DNA from: Burkholderia stabilis
GTDB taxonomy: Bacteria; Pseudomonadota; Gammaproteobacteria; Burkholderiales; Burkholderiaceae
Direction: 5' to 3'
Length of the DNA stretch: 64,000 nucleotides
Assembly: GCF_001742165.1 (NCBI RefSeq)
Contig: NZ_CP016443.1
Coordinates: 806,001-870,000 of the forward strand
The translations under genes and the position numbers were made by a program. Below the pieces are notes generated by a model. The model had not been told where the DNA came from. It worked only from the letters and a program-made list of their open reading frames with translations, and did not search any database. Below, in pieces: positions 1 to 9,510 of this stretch (position 1 is its first letter; each line of letters opens with the position of its first letter).

Positions 1-608
1 TGTTCTGCCTGAACTTCGCGATCTACTTCTTCATCACGTGGTTCCCGAGCTACCTGCTGCAATCGCGCGGCTTCTCGCTCGCGTCGCTCGGCACGTGGGG
101 CATGCTGCCCGCGCTGCTCGCGATTCCCGGCGGCTGGCTCGGCGGCTACGTGTCGGACAGCCTGTTCCGCCGCGGCTGGAGCGCGACCGCCGCGCGCAAG
201 ACCTGCCTCGTGCTCGGGATGCTGCTGTCGTCGTCGATCGCATTGTCCGCCTTCGTCGAAAACACATGGGCGTGCCTCGGCCTCTTCGCGCTGGCGTATG
301 CGAGCCTGTCGTTCGCCGGCGCAAACGTGTGGACGCTCGTCGGCGAAATCGCGCCGACGCCCGCGCACGTCGCATCGATCGGCGGCATCCAGAACTTCGC
401 GGGCAATCTCGCGGGGATCTTCATCACGACGTTCACGGGCGTGATGCTGTCGATCACGAAGGGCTCGTTCGTCGTGCCGCTCGCGGTGGCCGGCGTGCTG
501 TGCGTGGTCGGCGCGCTGTCGTACCTGTTCATCGTCGGCAAGGTCGAGCCGCTGCCGCCGCTGCGTGGCGGCGCGAACGGGCGGAACGCGGAGCCGAACG
601 CGGCCTGA
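1..608 (+). CDS. MFS transporter (anion:cation symporter type), C-terminal part
   Basis: The reading frame is open from base 3 and stops with TGA at 606-608. The start lies outside the window, and about 201 residues are visible. They form roughly the last six membrane segments of a major facilitator, with the amphipathic pattern and the short charged loop (SDSLFRRGW) between helices that is common in the ACS family of organic-anion/proton symporters (glucarate, galactonate, tartrate and similar). Family members are usually about 430 residues, so a little over half is missing. The substrate cannot be read from this part. The downstream MocR-type regulator may or may not control it. The class is secure, the substrate is not. 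Confidence 0.85.
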   Translation, partial: FCLNFAIYFFITWFPSYLLQSRGFSLASLGTWGMLPALLAIPGGWLGGYVSDSLFRRGWSATAARKTCLVLGMLLSSSIALSAFVENTWACLGLFALAYASLSFAGANVWTLVGEIAPTPAHVASIGGIQNFAGNLAGIFITTFTGVMLSITKGSFVVPLAVAGVLCVVGALSYLFIVGKVEPLPPLRGGANGRNAEPNAA

Positions 609-738
609 CGCATCGCGGCGGCGCCTCGTCGCGGCGCCGCCTGCCCTTTCCTTTTCGGGCCGTGCATCGGACAATGACCCGCGCCCGCCGGCGCGGCGCC
701 ACCCGGCCCGCGCGCGGCGACGCGTCCCGTCCACGCCG

Positions 739-2172
739 ATGAAACGCTACGAAACCCTCGCCCACACGATCGCCGACGACATCCGCCACGGCAACCTCGC
801 GGTCGGCACGCGGCTGCCGTCGCTGCGGCAGATCATCGCGCAACATGGCGTGAGCCAGTCGACGGTGTTTCGCGCGTACTACCTGCTCGAACAACGGGGC
901 TTGATCCGCGCGCGCGAACGTTCGGGCTACTACGTCGCGCCGGGCGCCAAACCGGATGCGGGCCCGGCCGCGAAGCGGCGCGCGAGCCGCGCCGGCGCGA
1001 CGCGCAAGGTCGACATCAGCAGCCTCGTGTTCTCCGTCCTCGATGCGGCCACGCAGCCGGGCATCGTGCCGCTCGGTTCCGCGTTCCCGGCGCCGCAACT
1101 GTTTCCGCTGCCGCGCCTGGCGAAGTCGCTCGCGCAGGCCACGCGGCTCGTGAGCCCGTGGAGCACGGTCGTCGACCTGCCGCCCGGCAACGAGGCGCTG
1201 CGCCAGCAGATCGCGCGGCGCTATCTCGCGACGGGCGTGTCGCAGCCGATCGACGAGATCGTCGTCACGAACGGCGCGCTCGAAGCGCTGAACCTGTGCC
1301 TGATGGCCGTCACGCGGCCCGGCGACGTCGTGGCCGTCGAAGCGCCCGGTTTCTATGCGGCGCTGCAGGCGATCGAACGGCTCGACCTGCGCGCGGTCGA
1401 GATTCCGGTCGATCCGCGCACGGGCCTCGATCTCGATGCGCTCGCGAACGCGCTCGACCGGCACGACATCCGCGCGTGCTGGTTCATGACCAATTTCCAG
1501 AACCCGACCGGCGTCACGCTTTCCGCCGACAAAAAACGCGCGCTCGTCAACATGCTCGCCGCGCGCGAAGTGCCGCTGATCGAGGACGACGTCTACGGCG
1601 AGCTGCATTTCGGCCCCGAGTATCCGCTGCCGGCGCGCGCGTTCGACCGGCACGGCCTCGTGATGCATTGCAGTTCGTTCTCGAAGACGCTCGCGCCCGG
1701 CTACCGGATCGGCTGGGCGGCCGCCGGCCGGTTCGCGGAGAAGGTGCAGCGACTCAAGCTGATGACGACGCTGTCGGCGAGCATTCCGGCGCAGGCCGGC
1801 ATCGCGAACTATCTCGAACACGGCGGCTACGATCGCCACCTGCGCAAGCTGCGCGGCGCGCTGCACACGCAGCTCGACCGGATGGACGACGCGCTGCGGC
1901 GCTGGTTGCCGCCCGGCGTCGAGTGGGTGCGGCCCGAAGGCGGGTATTTCCTGTGGCTCGCGTTTCCCGACGCGATCGACGCGATGGAACTGCATCGCCA
2001 GGCGATCGCGCGCGGAATCAGCGTGGCGCCGGGGCCGCTGTTCTCGGCCGCGCACGGCTTCGAGCGCTGCGTGCGCGTGAACTTCGGCCATCCTTGGAGC
2101 CGCGACATCGAGCGCGCGATCCGCGTGCTCGGCGAACTGGTCGCGCAGCCGCCCGTGCGCAAGGCAGGCTGA
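739..2172 (+). CDS. MocR-type transcriptional regulator (GntR HTH fused to aminotransferase-like domain)
   Basis: The protein has 477 residues from the ATG at 739. The frame is open further upstream, but that part is arginine-rich and unlike protein. Residues 1-75 form a GntR winged helix (LPSLRQIIAQHGVSQSTVFR), followed by a linker rich in alanine and arginine. From about residue 100 comes a fold-type I aminotransferase domain with NFQNPTG, the aspartate of DDVYGE and the PLP-binding lysine K316 in SSFSKTLAPGYRIGW. MocR proteins usually bind DNA as dimers and use PLP or an amino-acid adduct as effector. It could control the upstream transporter or a gene elsewhere. The regulated pathway is unknown. 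Confidence 0.9.
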   Translation: MKRYETLAHTIADDIRHGNLAVGTRLPSLRQIIAQHGVSQSTVFRAYYLLEQRGLIRARERSGYYVAPGAKPDAGPAAKRRASRAGATRKVDISSLVFSVLDAATQPGIVPLGSAFPAPQLFPLPRLAKSLAQATRLVSPWSTVVDLPPGNEALRQQIARRYLATGVSQPIDEIVVTNGALEALNLCLMAVTRPGDVVAVEAPGFYAALQAIERLDLRAVEIPVDPRTGLDLDALANALDRHDIRACWFMTNFQNPTGVTLSADKKRALVNMLAAREVPLIEDDVYGELHFGPEYPLPARAFDRHGLVMHCSSFSKTLAPGYRIGWAAAGRFAEKVQRLKLMTTLSASIPAQAGIANYLEHGGYDRHLRKLRGALHTQLDRMDDALRRWLPPGVEWVRPEGGYFLWLAFPDAIDAMELHRQAIARGISVAPGPLFSAAHGFERCVRVNFGHPWSRDIERAIRVLGELVAQPPVRKAG

Positions 2173-2271
2173 TCGCAAACGGCGCGCACGATGCGCTGCC
2201 TGCGCCGCGGCCATGCAGGCAATCCCCGTGCGGGTTACATTGCTGGTCTCGTCGTCCCTTCAAGACTTTCC

Positions 2272-2667
2272 ATGAGCCAACTGCCTTACCTCGATCACGA
2301 CGCGCTGCTGAAACTGGCAGCCGAAGCGGCACACATCACGCAGCCCTGCACCTGCACGAAAACGCCGCTCGCCGGATGGACGAGCCTGCCGCTGTCGCTG
2401 CAGGACGCGCAACTGACCGAAGTGGCCACGCTTGCGCCGCCCGGCGAGGTGGAGCCGACCTACGCGGAATATCATCCGGCCGGTACGCGCTACGCGTCTG
2501 ACGACGCACCTATCGCGCTGCGATATTTTCCGTACAACCGCTGCAACGTCAGCCGCTGCCGCTCATGCGGCCGCCTGTTCCTGCGCTATCAGGAAGGCGG
2601 CGGCTACTTCATCGACCAGCGCATCCGCGCCCTCGATCCGGCGCTCGTCGTCGACGCCCACGCATAA
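2272..2667 (+). CDS. Small conserved hypothetical protein with a C-terminal CxxC motif
   Basis: The protein has 131 residues starting with MSQLPYLDHD at ATG 2272. The frame is open to 2191, but that extension is low-complexity and ignored here. Three cysteines close together (NRCNVSRCRSCGRLFLRY), with more at QPCTCTK near residue 25, suggest a metal-binding or redox site. No signal peptide or membrane segment is visible. It stands alone between a MocR regulator and the sulfite reductase gene. I do not recognise a named family and give no function. Confidence 0.75.
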   Translation: MSQLPYLDHDALLKLAAEAAHITQPCTCTKTPLAGWTSLPLSLQDAQLTEVATLAPPGEVEPTYAEYHPAGTRYASDDAPIALRYFPYNRCNVSRCRSCGRLFLRYQEGGGYFIDQRIRALDPALVVDAHA

Positions 2668-2859
2668 GCCCGCCACGGGTTGAACGCACGCGCGGCACGC
2701 GCCGCGCGCGCATCTGCTGCGCCCTTTTCGTCCCGATCTGCTGCTTGTCCCGCCGCACCGCGTTCCCTACGCTGTCTCCCGTTGCCTGACATCCGTCGCA
2801 ACGTCCCCTTCCGGGCCGCGTGCGCCCTGCGCGCCGCCGCTCCTCTCGCGTATCACGTC

Positions 2860-4644
2860 ATGTATCGATATACCGATTTCGACCGGGCGCTCGTGCACAG
2901 CCGCGCCGCCCAGTTTCGCGACCAGCTCGAACGCTGGCAGCACGGCACGCTGAGCGAAGATGCGTTCAGGCCGCTGCGCCTGCAGAACGGCTGGTATGTG
3001 CAACGTCACGCGCCGATGCTGCGCGTCGCCGTGCCGTACGGCGAGCTGTCGAGCGCGCAGCTTCGCGTGCTCGCGCGAATCGCGCGCGACTACGACGTGC
3101 CCGACGACGCCACCTGGCGCGCCGCGCGCGATGCGCAGGCGTTGCTCGGCACGTTGCGCCTGCCGACCCGCAGCGCGCACTTCACGACGCGCACCAACGT
3201 GCAGTTCAACTGGATTCCGCTCGCGAAAGCGGCCGACGTGATGGACCTGCTCGCGACCGTCGACATGCACGGCATCCAGACGAGCGGCAACTGCATCCGC
3301 AATATTTCGTGCGACGAACGCGCGGGCGTAGCGCCTGACGAGATCGCCGACCCGCGCCCGTTCGCCGAAGTGATGCGCCAGTGGACGACGCTACACCCTG
3401 AATTCGCGTTCCTGCCGCGCAAATTCAAGATCGCGATCACCGGCGCGGCCGAAGACCGCGCGGCGACCGACTGGCACGACGTCGGGCTGAAGCTCGTGCG
3501 CGACGAGACGGGCGAGCTCGGCTTTCGCGTGAGCGTCGGCGGCGGGATGGGCCGCACGCCGATGATCGCGACGCTGCTGCGCGCGTTCCTGCCGTGGCGG
3601 CACGTGATGAACTACATCGAGGCGATCGTCCGCGTGTACAACCGCTACGGACGGCGCGACAACAAGTACAAGGCGCGCATCAAGATCCTCGTCAAGACCG
3701 AGGGGCAACGCTATATCGACGACGTCGAGGAGGAGTTCCGCCAGATCGTCGAGCACGACGGCGGCCCGCACACGATCCCGCAGGCCGAGTTCGATCGCGT
3801 CGCCGCATCGTTCGTCCCGCCGCGGCTCGAACCGCGCACGCTCGCGCCGCACGACGCAAGCGCACGCGTCACCGCGCAGGCCAATCGCCATCCGGCCTTC
3901 GCGCGCTGGCTCGTCCGCAATGTCGCCGCTCACCGTGACCCGGCGCTGCGCATCGTCACGCTGTCGTTCAAGCGCCGCCTGCAGGCGCCCGGCGACGCGT
4001 CGCCTGACCAGCTCGACGCACTCGCCGAGCTCGCCGACCGCTTCTCGGCCGGCGAAGCGCGCGTCACGCACACGCAGAACGTCGTGCTGCCGTGGGTGCA
4101 CGTGGATGACCTGTTCCTGCTGTGGGAGAACGCACGCGCGATCGGGCTCGCCAGCGCGAACGTCGGGCTGCTGACGGACATGATCGCGTGCCCGGGCGGC
4201 GACTTCTGCGCGCTCGCGAACGCGCGCTCGATCCCGATCGCCGACGCGATCGCCGAGCGCTTCCAGGATCTCGACATGCTGCACGACGTCGGCGACATCG
4301 ACCTGCACATCAGCGGCTGCATCAACTCGTGCGGCCATCATCACAGCGGCCACCTCGGCATCCTCGGCGTCGACAAGGACGGCGCGGAGTGGTACCAGGT
4401 GACGCTCGGCGGGTCGGACGGCTCGGCCGTGAGCGGCCCCGCGCAGCCGGGCAAGGTGATCGGCCCGTCGTTCTCGGCGGACGAGATCGTCGATGTCGTC
4501 GATGCGATCGTCAACGCGTATCTCGACGCGCGGATCGATGCCGACGGCCGCAGCGAACGATTCATCGACACGGTGCGCCGCATCGGCGCGGAACCCTTCA
4601 AGGCCGCCGCGAACGACGCGCGCCATCGCATGGAACACGCATGA
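2860..4644 (+). CDS. cysI: Siroheme nitrite/sulfite reductase (CysI-type hemoprotein)
   Basis: The protein has 594 residues from the ATG at 2860 (MYRYTDFDRALVHSRAAQF). The open frame begins at 2680, but the extra 60 residues look non-coding. It has the two-fold repeat of the siroheme reductase family. The cluster-binding cysteines are C444 and C450 (CPGGDFC, C-x5-C) and C487 and C491 (CINSC, C-x3-C), followed by GHHHSGHLG. Such proteins reduce sulfite to sulfide (or nitrite to ammonium) by six electrons with a coupled [4Fe-4S]-siroheme centre. Its stop codon overlaps the start of the DUF934 gene, a pairing widely seen in proteobacterial sulfate assimilation. Sulfite is the more likely substrate because a dedicated NirBD lies elsewhere in this window. 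Confidence 0.9.
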   Translation: MYRYTDFDRALVHSRAAQFRDQLERWQHGTLSEDAFRPLRLQNGWYVQRHAPMLRVAVPYGELSSAQLRVLARIARDYDVPDDATWRAARDAQALLGTLRLPTRSAHFTTRTNVQFNWIPLAKAADVMDLLATVDMHGIQTSGNCIRNISCDERAGVAPDEIADPRPFAEVMRQWTTLHPEFAFLPRKFKIAITGAAEDRAATDWHDVGLKLVRDETGELGFRVSVGGGMGRTPMIATLLRAFLPWRHVMNYIEAIVRVYNRYGRRDNKYKARIKILVKTEGQRYIDDVEEEFRQIVEHDGGPHTIPQAEFDRVAASFVPPRLEPRTLAPHDASARVTAQANRHPAFARWLVRNVAAHRDPALRIVTLSFKRRLQAPGDASPDQLDALAELADRFSAGEARVTHTQNVVLPWVHVDDLFLLWENARAIGLASANVGLLTDMIACPGGDFCALANARSIPIADAIAERFQDLDMLHDVGDIDLHISGCINSCGHHHSGHLGILGVDKDGAEWYQVTLGGSDGSAVSGPAQPGKVIGPSFSADEIVDVVDAIVNAYLDARIDADGRSERFIDTVRRIGAEPFKAAANDARHRMEHA

Positions 4645-5072
4645 AGCAAGAGAACCCGAACGCCCGCATCCGGCTGCTGACGCCGGCCGAACACGCCGGC
4701 AACACGCACGCGCCCGACGATGCGACGCTGACGATCGGCAACGACGAGGAACTGCCGCCGCTTGCCGAACGGATCGCACAAGCCGCGCGCATCGACCTGC
4801 AGTTCCCGTCGTTCACCGACGGCCGCGCGTACAGCCAGGCGTACCTGCTGCGCAAGCGCTTCGGCTTCGCCGGCGACCTGCGCGCCACCGGCGAGGTACT
4901 GGTCGACCAGTTGCTGCTGATGGAACGCACAGGGTTTTCGAGCGCGGTGCTCGGCGACGATACGGACATCGCGGCCGCGCGACGGCAGCTCGACCGGTTT
5001 CCGGGCTTCTATCAGCGCGATGCGAGAACGGCAACGCCGCCGCAGGACACGGCGGCGCCGGCCGGAAAATGA
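4641..5072 (+). CDS. DUF934 protein, partner of CysI
   Basis: The protein has 143 residues. Its ATG at 4641 overlaps the cysI stop codon (ATGA), so the two are translationally coupled. The core SFTDGRAYSQAYLLRKRFGF and the following GDLRATGEVLVDQL are the conserved signature of the DUF934 family. That family is nearly always encoded directly after a CysI-type sulfite reductase and is assumed to help electron delivery or assembly. The protein is soluble, with no signal peptide. The family call is firm and the function is inferred from context only. Confidence 0.85.
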   Translation: MKQENPNARIRLLTPAEHAGNTHAPDDATLTIGNDEELPPLAERIAQAARIDLQFPSFTDGRAYSQAYLLRKRFGFAGDLRATGEVLVDQLLLMERTGFSSAVLGDDTDIAAARRQLDRFPGFYQRDARTATPPQDTAAPAGK

Positions 5073-5073
5073 A

Positions 5074-5097
5074 ACGGGCGGCACGATGGCCGCCCGT
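5074..5097. terminator. Hairpin after the DUF934 gene
   Basis: A 9-bp perfect stem (ACGGGCGGC at 5074-5082 with GCCGCCCGT at 5089-5097) and a 6-nt loop lie 2 bp after the DUF934 stop codon. No clear T-run follows. It probably ends or protects the cysI transcript. Confidence 0.5.
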
Positions 5098-5118
5098 ACG
5101 ATGAACCGGAAGCAAACC

Positions 5119-5150
5119 GGCCGGCGCCCGCCGCGAAGCGGGCGCCGGCC
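5119..5150. terminator. Strong GC hairpin between convergent genes
   Basis: A perfect 13-bp stem (GGCCGGCGCCCGC at 5119-5131 with GCGGGCGCCGGCC at 5138-5150) and a 6-nt loop sit 1 bp beyond the acvB stop codon, which is read from the minus strand. Its place between convergent genes suggests a two-way terminator or a transcript 3'-end structure. Confidence 0.6.
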
Positions 5151-5151
5151 T

Positions 5152-6432
5152 TCAGCGCGCCGCCACCGGCTTGCCGAAACCGCCGAGGATCTTCTTCTCG
5201 AGCGCGATGTAGTCGCGGCCGAAGTGGTGATCGCCCTGCGTCTTGATCACGTCGGCGCCCGTGCCCACCAACGCCGGGCACATCGTGTCCTTCTCTTCCG
5301 CGCCATAGAAGCACTGCACGAGCTGCGGCGGCACCTTCGCCATTTCCGGCGCAACCTTCAGCGCCTTGTCGCTCGCGGGCATGCCGAGCCAGCCCGTCAC
5401 GCGGATCTGGAAATCGGCCGACGGCGCGAAGCCGAGCAGCGACATCACCGCGACCTTGTCGCGCAGGTCGGCCGGCAGCCGGTTGTATGCGAACGGCATC
5501 ACGTCGGCGCCGAACGAGTAGCCGACCAGCGCCACGCGGTTCGCATGCCAGCGCGCCATGTACGTGCGCATCACGCGCGCGAGATCGCGGCTCACCTGCG
5601 CAGGCGGCTTCTCGCTCCAGAAATAGCGCAGGCTGTCGATGCCGACCACCGACACGCCATCGCGCTGCAGCGCCTCGGCGATCGTCTTGTCGAGATCGCG
5701 CCAGCCGCCGTCGCCCGAGATCACGATCGCGAGCCGGTCGCTGCCGCCCTTGGCCGGCAGCTCGACGAGCGGCAGGTCGGACACGTCGAGCTCGTCGCCG
5801 CTGTTGTTGTCGCGCAGGTGCGACGTGACGAGCGGCACGAGCTTCGCGGGATCGGCCGCGGCGGCCGTTTCGACGAAGCCCGGCATCGCGCGACGCACGA
5901 TCGTCGGATCGGGCGGGCACGGCTTGAAGCGCGGATCGAGCTTCGGCGCCGGGTTGACCGCGACGACACCGGCAATCGTATTCTCCGGCGCCATCGACAG
6001 GATCTGCTTCGCGATCGCGCCGCCCTGGCCCACGCCCGCGACGATCGGCGTGAAATAGCGCGACGACTGCGCGAGACGTTCGAGCTGGTGGCTGACCGCC
6101 TCGGCGTCGCCGTCGAGGTGATGACAGGTCTCCTGCTTCGCGGCGAGATTCATCGCATACCGCTCGGAATCGACGCCGACCGTCATCGCGCCGGCCTTCG
6201 CGAGCGCATCGGCGGCCTGCTGATCGGCGGCATTCCAGCCGGCCTCACGCGAGAACAGCACGACGAAGCCGCGCAGCGGCCCGCTCGGTTTCGTTACGGT
6301 GACGGGGCCATAGCGGCCGCCCGATACGGTTTCGGCCTTCACGGCGGTCGGTTGCGTGGCGCACGCGGCGCCGGCCAGCATCATTCCCGCGCAGGCGGCT
6401 GCCGCCCGCGCGATTCCCTTCTTCAACATCAT
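5152..6432 (-). CDS. acvB: AcvB/VirJ-family lysyl-phosphatidylglycerol hydrolase
   Basis: The protein has 426 residues starting with two methionines (MMLKKGIARAAAACAG) and a signal peptide ending near ACATQ. It contains the VirJ-type alpha/beta-hydrolase fold, with the likely nucleophile S306 in GYSFGA, and is full-length AcvB size rather than the shorter VirJ form. Agrobacterium AcvB is a periplasmic hydrolase that turns over lysyl-phosphatidylglycerol made by the neighbouring synthase and affects acid tolerance and virulence. Here the start codon overlaps the stop of mprF (ATGA), so synthase and hydrolase are translationally coupled. The role is inferred from family and gene order. Confidence 0.85.
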   Translation of the reverse strand: MMLKKGIARAAAACAGMMLAGAACATQPTAVKAETVSGGRYGPVTVTKPSGPLRGFVVLFSREAGWNAADQQAADALAKAGAMTVGVDSERYAMNLAAKQETCHHLDGDAEAVSHQLERLAQSSRYFTPIVAGVGQGGAIAKQILSMAPENTIAGVVAVNPAPKLDPRFKPCPPDPTIVRRAMPGFVETAAAADPAKLVPLVTSHLRDNNSGDELDVSDLPLVELPAKGGSDRLAIVISGDGGWRDLDKTIAEALQRDGVSVVGIDSLRYFWSEKPPAQVSRDLARVMRTYMARWHANRVALVGYSFGADVMPFAYNRLPADLRDKVAVMSLLGFAPSADFQIRVTGWLGMPASDKALKVAPEMAKVPPQLVQCFYGAEEKDTMCPALVGTGADVIKTQGDHHFGRDYIALEKKILGGFGKPVAAR

Positions 6433-9023
6433 GAACGCCGACCTCCAGCCAGCAATGACAGATCCGCAAGCGTGACGAACACGCCGACCGAGCCCGAAGC
6501 CGCGAGATAACGCGGCTCCCAGTGCGGTTCGAACTTGCTCTTGAAAGCGCGCAAGCCGCGGAAGTTGTAGAAGCGGCCGCCGAAGCGCCAGACCATCAGG
6601 CCGAGCCGGTGCCACGGCGACGGCATCTTCGCCGCCCCCATCCCCGAGAACGGCGCGATGCCCAGGCTCAGCTTGCGGAAACCCGCTTCCTTCAGATGCA
6701 GCGCGAGCTGCGTGAACAGATACTCCATCGCGTACGGCGACGCTTCCGGCAGATGGCGCATCACGCCGACCGTCGCCTCGGTGTTGAGGTCGGTCGTCAT
6801 GAACGTAACGAACGCGATCGGCTTGCCGGCCTGACGCACGAGCATCACCGACTGCGTCGCGAGATAACCGTCGTGGAACGCGGCGACCGAGAAACTCTTC
6901 TCGCGCGCGTCGCGGCTGTCGAGCCAGCCGTCCGAGATGTCGCGCAGCGCCGGCAGCGCGACCGGCACGTCGCACGGCGCGATCACCTCGACCGCCAGCG
7001 CGTCCTTGTCGCCGCGGCGCAGCGCGTAGCGCAGGTGCGAGCGGTTCGAACCCTTCAGGTCGAACTGGTCGAGCGCGATATGCGCTTCCTCGCCGAGCTT
7101 CATCAGCGTGAGCCCCGCGTCGAGATACAACGGCAACGCGTTCGCGCGCACCTGATAGAACGCGGCGCGGCCGCTGTGCGCGTGCGCGAGCGCAATGAAC
7201 TTGGCGATCAGCGCCGGCCACTCTTCGCGCGGCCCGACCGGGTCGTGCAGCGCGGCCCACGTGCGGCCGTACTTCGCGTACATCAGGAACGCCTGGCGCG
7301 ACGCGGAGAACAGGAACGACTTGTCGCCCATCAGCGCGAGGCCCGCGTCACTGCACTCCTGCGCACGGATGATCCGCTCGGCATCGAACAGATCCTGCGG
7401 CACCGGCTTCACGAAACGGCCGGGCGCCGGACGCAGCAACTGCCACAGCGCGAACATCGCGACGAACACGCCAGCGGCGAGCGTTGCGCGCAGCGCACGC
7501 GGCGCACGCGCATCGAACGAGAAATGCGACCACAGCTCGCGCGTGTACGGCACGTCGCGGAACGCGAAGAACAGCACCCACACGGCCAGCATCAGCACCA
7601 TCGCCACCGACACGAACCAGCTCACAGTGAAACGCTCGGCGAGCAGCGACGAATGGCGGTTGAAACGGCGGCGGCTGACGAGCAGCAGCACGAGCAGCGT
7701 GCCGAGCACGCCGGCCTCGACGAATGCGAGGCCCTTCGCCAGCGACAGCGCAAGGCTCGCGAGCGTCAATGCGAAGGTCATCCACCATGCGCCGTCGAGA
7801 CGGCGCAGCAGCCCGCGCGCGACGAACAGCAAGGCAACGCCGAGCACGCTGCAGATCACCTGCGAGCCTTCGAGCACCCACAGCGGCACGAGGTGGCGCA
7901 GGATCGCGATCCGGTGCCAGAACGCGGGCGTCGCGCTCGAGATCACCAGCATGCTGCCGACCGCGAACGTCACGAGGCTCAGGAACACCGGCGCGAGCTG
8001 CGACACGCGCGCGGCCTGACGCGTCACGAGCCGGCGCCGCAGCGCACGGCCTTCGAAGCCGGCCAACAGGCCGGCCGACAGCACGAGCGGCACGCCGAAG
8101 TAAATTGCGCGATACGCGATCAGCGCGGCGACCATCGCGTGCGCCGGCACTTCGCGGCCGAGCGTGAAGACCATCGCGGCTTCGAACACGCCGATCCCGC
8201 CCGGCGTATGGCCGATCATCCCGAGCAGCAGCGCGGCCGCGTAGACGGTGATGAAGGTCGGGAAGCCGACCGGCGCAGCCGGCAGCAACACCCACAGCGT
8301 GAGGCCCGCCGCGACGACATCGAGCACCGCGTAGACGACCTGCGCAACGAGATCGCGCCGCGCCGGCACGTCGAACGACAGCCACTTGAAGCGCGTCACG
8401 ACCGGGCGCGCGGTGTTGCCGCACATCACGACCATCGCGGCCAGCACCACGAGCAGCGCAGCGCCACCCCACGTGAGGACGCCGGGCGCGACGTGCAGCA
8501 TCGCGGCGAGCGCCTCCGGCACGCAGACCATGCCGACGGCCGTCATCAGCACCATCGCGAGCGCCAGCGTGCCGCTCGTGAACACCGTCATCCGGCCGAT
8601 CTGCGCGGGCGTGACGCCCGACACGCCGTACACCCGCGCGCGAACCGCGCCGCCCGTCAGCGCGCCGAAGCCGGTCGCATTGCCGAGCGCGGACCCGGCG
8701 ATCGCGCCGATCCACAGTGCGGCGCGCGGCACCTTCGCGGCGACGTAGCGCAGGCCGACTGCATCGCGGGCGACGAGCGCGAGATAGCTGAGCGCCGTGG
8801 CGGCCAGCGACGCGCCCCACTCGGCGGCGGACATGTGACGCAACTGGCGGATCACCGACCGGTAGTCGACGGATTCCGACAGGTGCTGGAAAACCACGAT
8901 CAACAGCAGGCCGATGCCGAGCGCGAGCAGCGGCGACAGCACGCGCTCATTGCGCAGCAACGCCCAGACACGGGCGATCGCCGCCGCGGCACGGCCGGGC
9001 GAACCTGAGTGGCGGGAAGACAT
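6429..9023 (-). CDS. mprF: Bifunctional lysylphosphatidylglycerol flippase/synthetase MprF
   Basis: The protein has 864 residues from the ATG at 9023 (MSSRHSGSPGRAAAA). A further 13 codons are open upstream but less protein-like. The first ~500 residues form a polytopic flippase domain. Residues ~530-850 form the soluble aminoacyl-PG synthase domain (DUF2156) with GDKSFLFS, YGRTWAALHDPVGP and FDLKGSNRSHLRYALRRG. The enzyme transfers an amino acid, usually lysine, from charged tRNA to phosphatidylglycerol and moves the product to the outer leaflet. This lowers the negative surface charge and resists cationic peptides. It is first in a two-gene operon with acvB, overlapping it by 4 bases. Confidence 0.93.
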   Translation of the reverse strand: MSSRHSGSPGRAAAAIARVWALLRNERVLSPLLALGIGLLLIVVFQHLSESVDYRSVIRQLRHMSAAEWGASLAATALSYLALVARDAVGLRYVAAKVPRAALWIGAIAGSALGNATGFGALTGGAVRARVYGVSGVTPAQIGRMTVFTSGTLALAMVLMTAVGMVCVPEALAAMLHVAPGVLTWGGAALLVVLAAMVVMCGNTARPVVTRFKWLSFDVPARRDLVAQVVYAVLDVVAAGLTLWVLLPAAPVGFPTFITVYAAALLLGMIGHTPGGIGVFEAAMVFTLGREVPAHAMVAALIAYRAIYFGVPLVLSAGLLAGFEGRALRRRLVTRQAARVSQLAPVFLSLVTFAVGSMLVISSATPAFWHRIAILRHLVPLWVLEGSQVICSVLGVALLFVARGLLRRLDGAWWMTFALTLASLALSLAKGLAFVEAGVLGTLLVLLLVSRRRFNRHSSLLAERFTVSWFVSVAMVLMLAVWVLFFAFRDVPYTRELWSHFSFDARAPRALRATLAAGVFVAMFALWQLLRPAPGRFVKPVPQDLFDAERIIRAQECSDAGLALMGDKSFLFSASRQAFLMYAKYGRTWAALHDPVGPREEWPALIAKFIALAHAHSGRAAFYQVRANALPLYLDAGLTLMKLGEEAHIALDQFDLKGSNRSHLRYALRRGDKDALAVEVIAPCDVPVALPALRDISDGWLDSRDAREKSFSVAAFHDGYLATQSVMLVRQAGKPIAFVTFMTTDLNTEATVGVMRHLPEASPYAMEYLFTQLALHLKEAGFRKLSLGIAPFSGMGAAKMPSPWHRLGLMVWRFGGRFYNFRGLRAFKSKFEPHWEPRYLAASGSVGVFVTLADLSLLAGGRRS

Positions 9024-9510
9024 AGGTTGTTCAGTGGTGGTGCATAGCGTGTCGCGGCGCAAGGGGGCCAGGCGGCGACGAATCTGGTTGTTCTGCGTGG
9101 GCGGTCGGCCGAAAGAGAAGGCAGGGAGCGCCTGAATCAGAACTTACAAGTATACGGGTCTTATATTACAAAATCTTTCGGCTCGCATTGTGCGGTTTTG
9201 TGGCGCGCGGGGCGCGTCAACATCGCATCAAAATCGTGCGGCCGAAAAACGCAAGGTGCGCATCATACCGGGAACCTGAACGGTTTTTTCATCGGATGAA
9301 TGGGCGGTGGCGGATTTGGGAGAAATTCTCCCGGCCGGGCTGCGCGGGAGAGGATGAATTCGTGGGTGGGTGCGGGGGTTGGGGAATGGGGACGGGTTCG
9401 GTGATATGTCGCCAATTGCTGTCGGATCACTTGTGTTCCGCGGGGTTTGCGGCATCCGGGTGTTCTGGGTGTCGCCCGCCGTAATCCTTTCTTCTATATG
9501 GGCTTCGCCG
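9024..9510. other. Intergenic region upstream of mprF
   Basis: There are 487 bp without a convincing gene. Short frames here have poor codon bias. The part at 9140-9185 is AT-rich. On the minus strand it holds TATACT (plus-strand AGTATA at 9149-9154), a possible -10 box for mprF, but no good -35 partner. Nothing else was recognised. Confidence 0.4.

Noticed and set aside
6522..9008. An 828-codon open frame on the plus strand
   Set aside because: It lies entirely opposite mprF, has no protein-like hydrophobic pattern (it is rich in Arg, His and Gln) and is a by-product of high GC.
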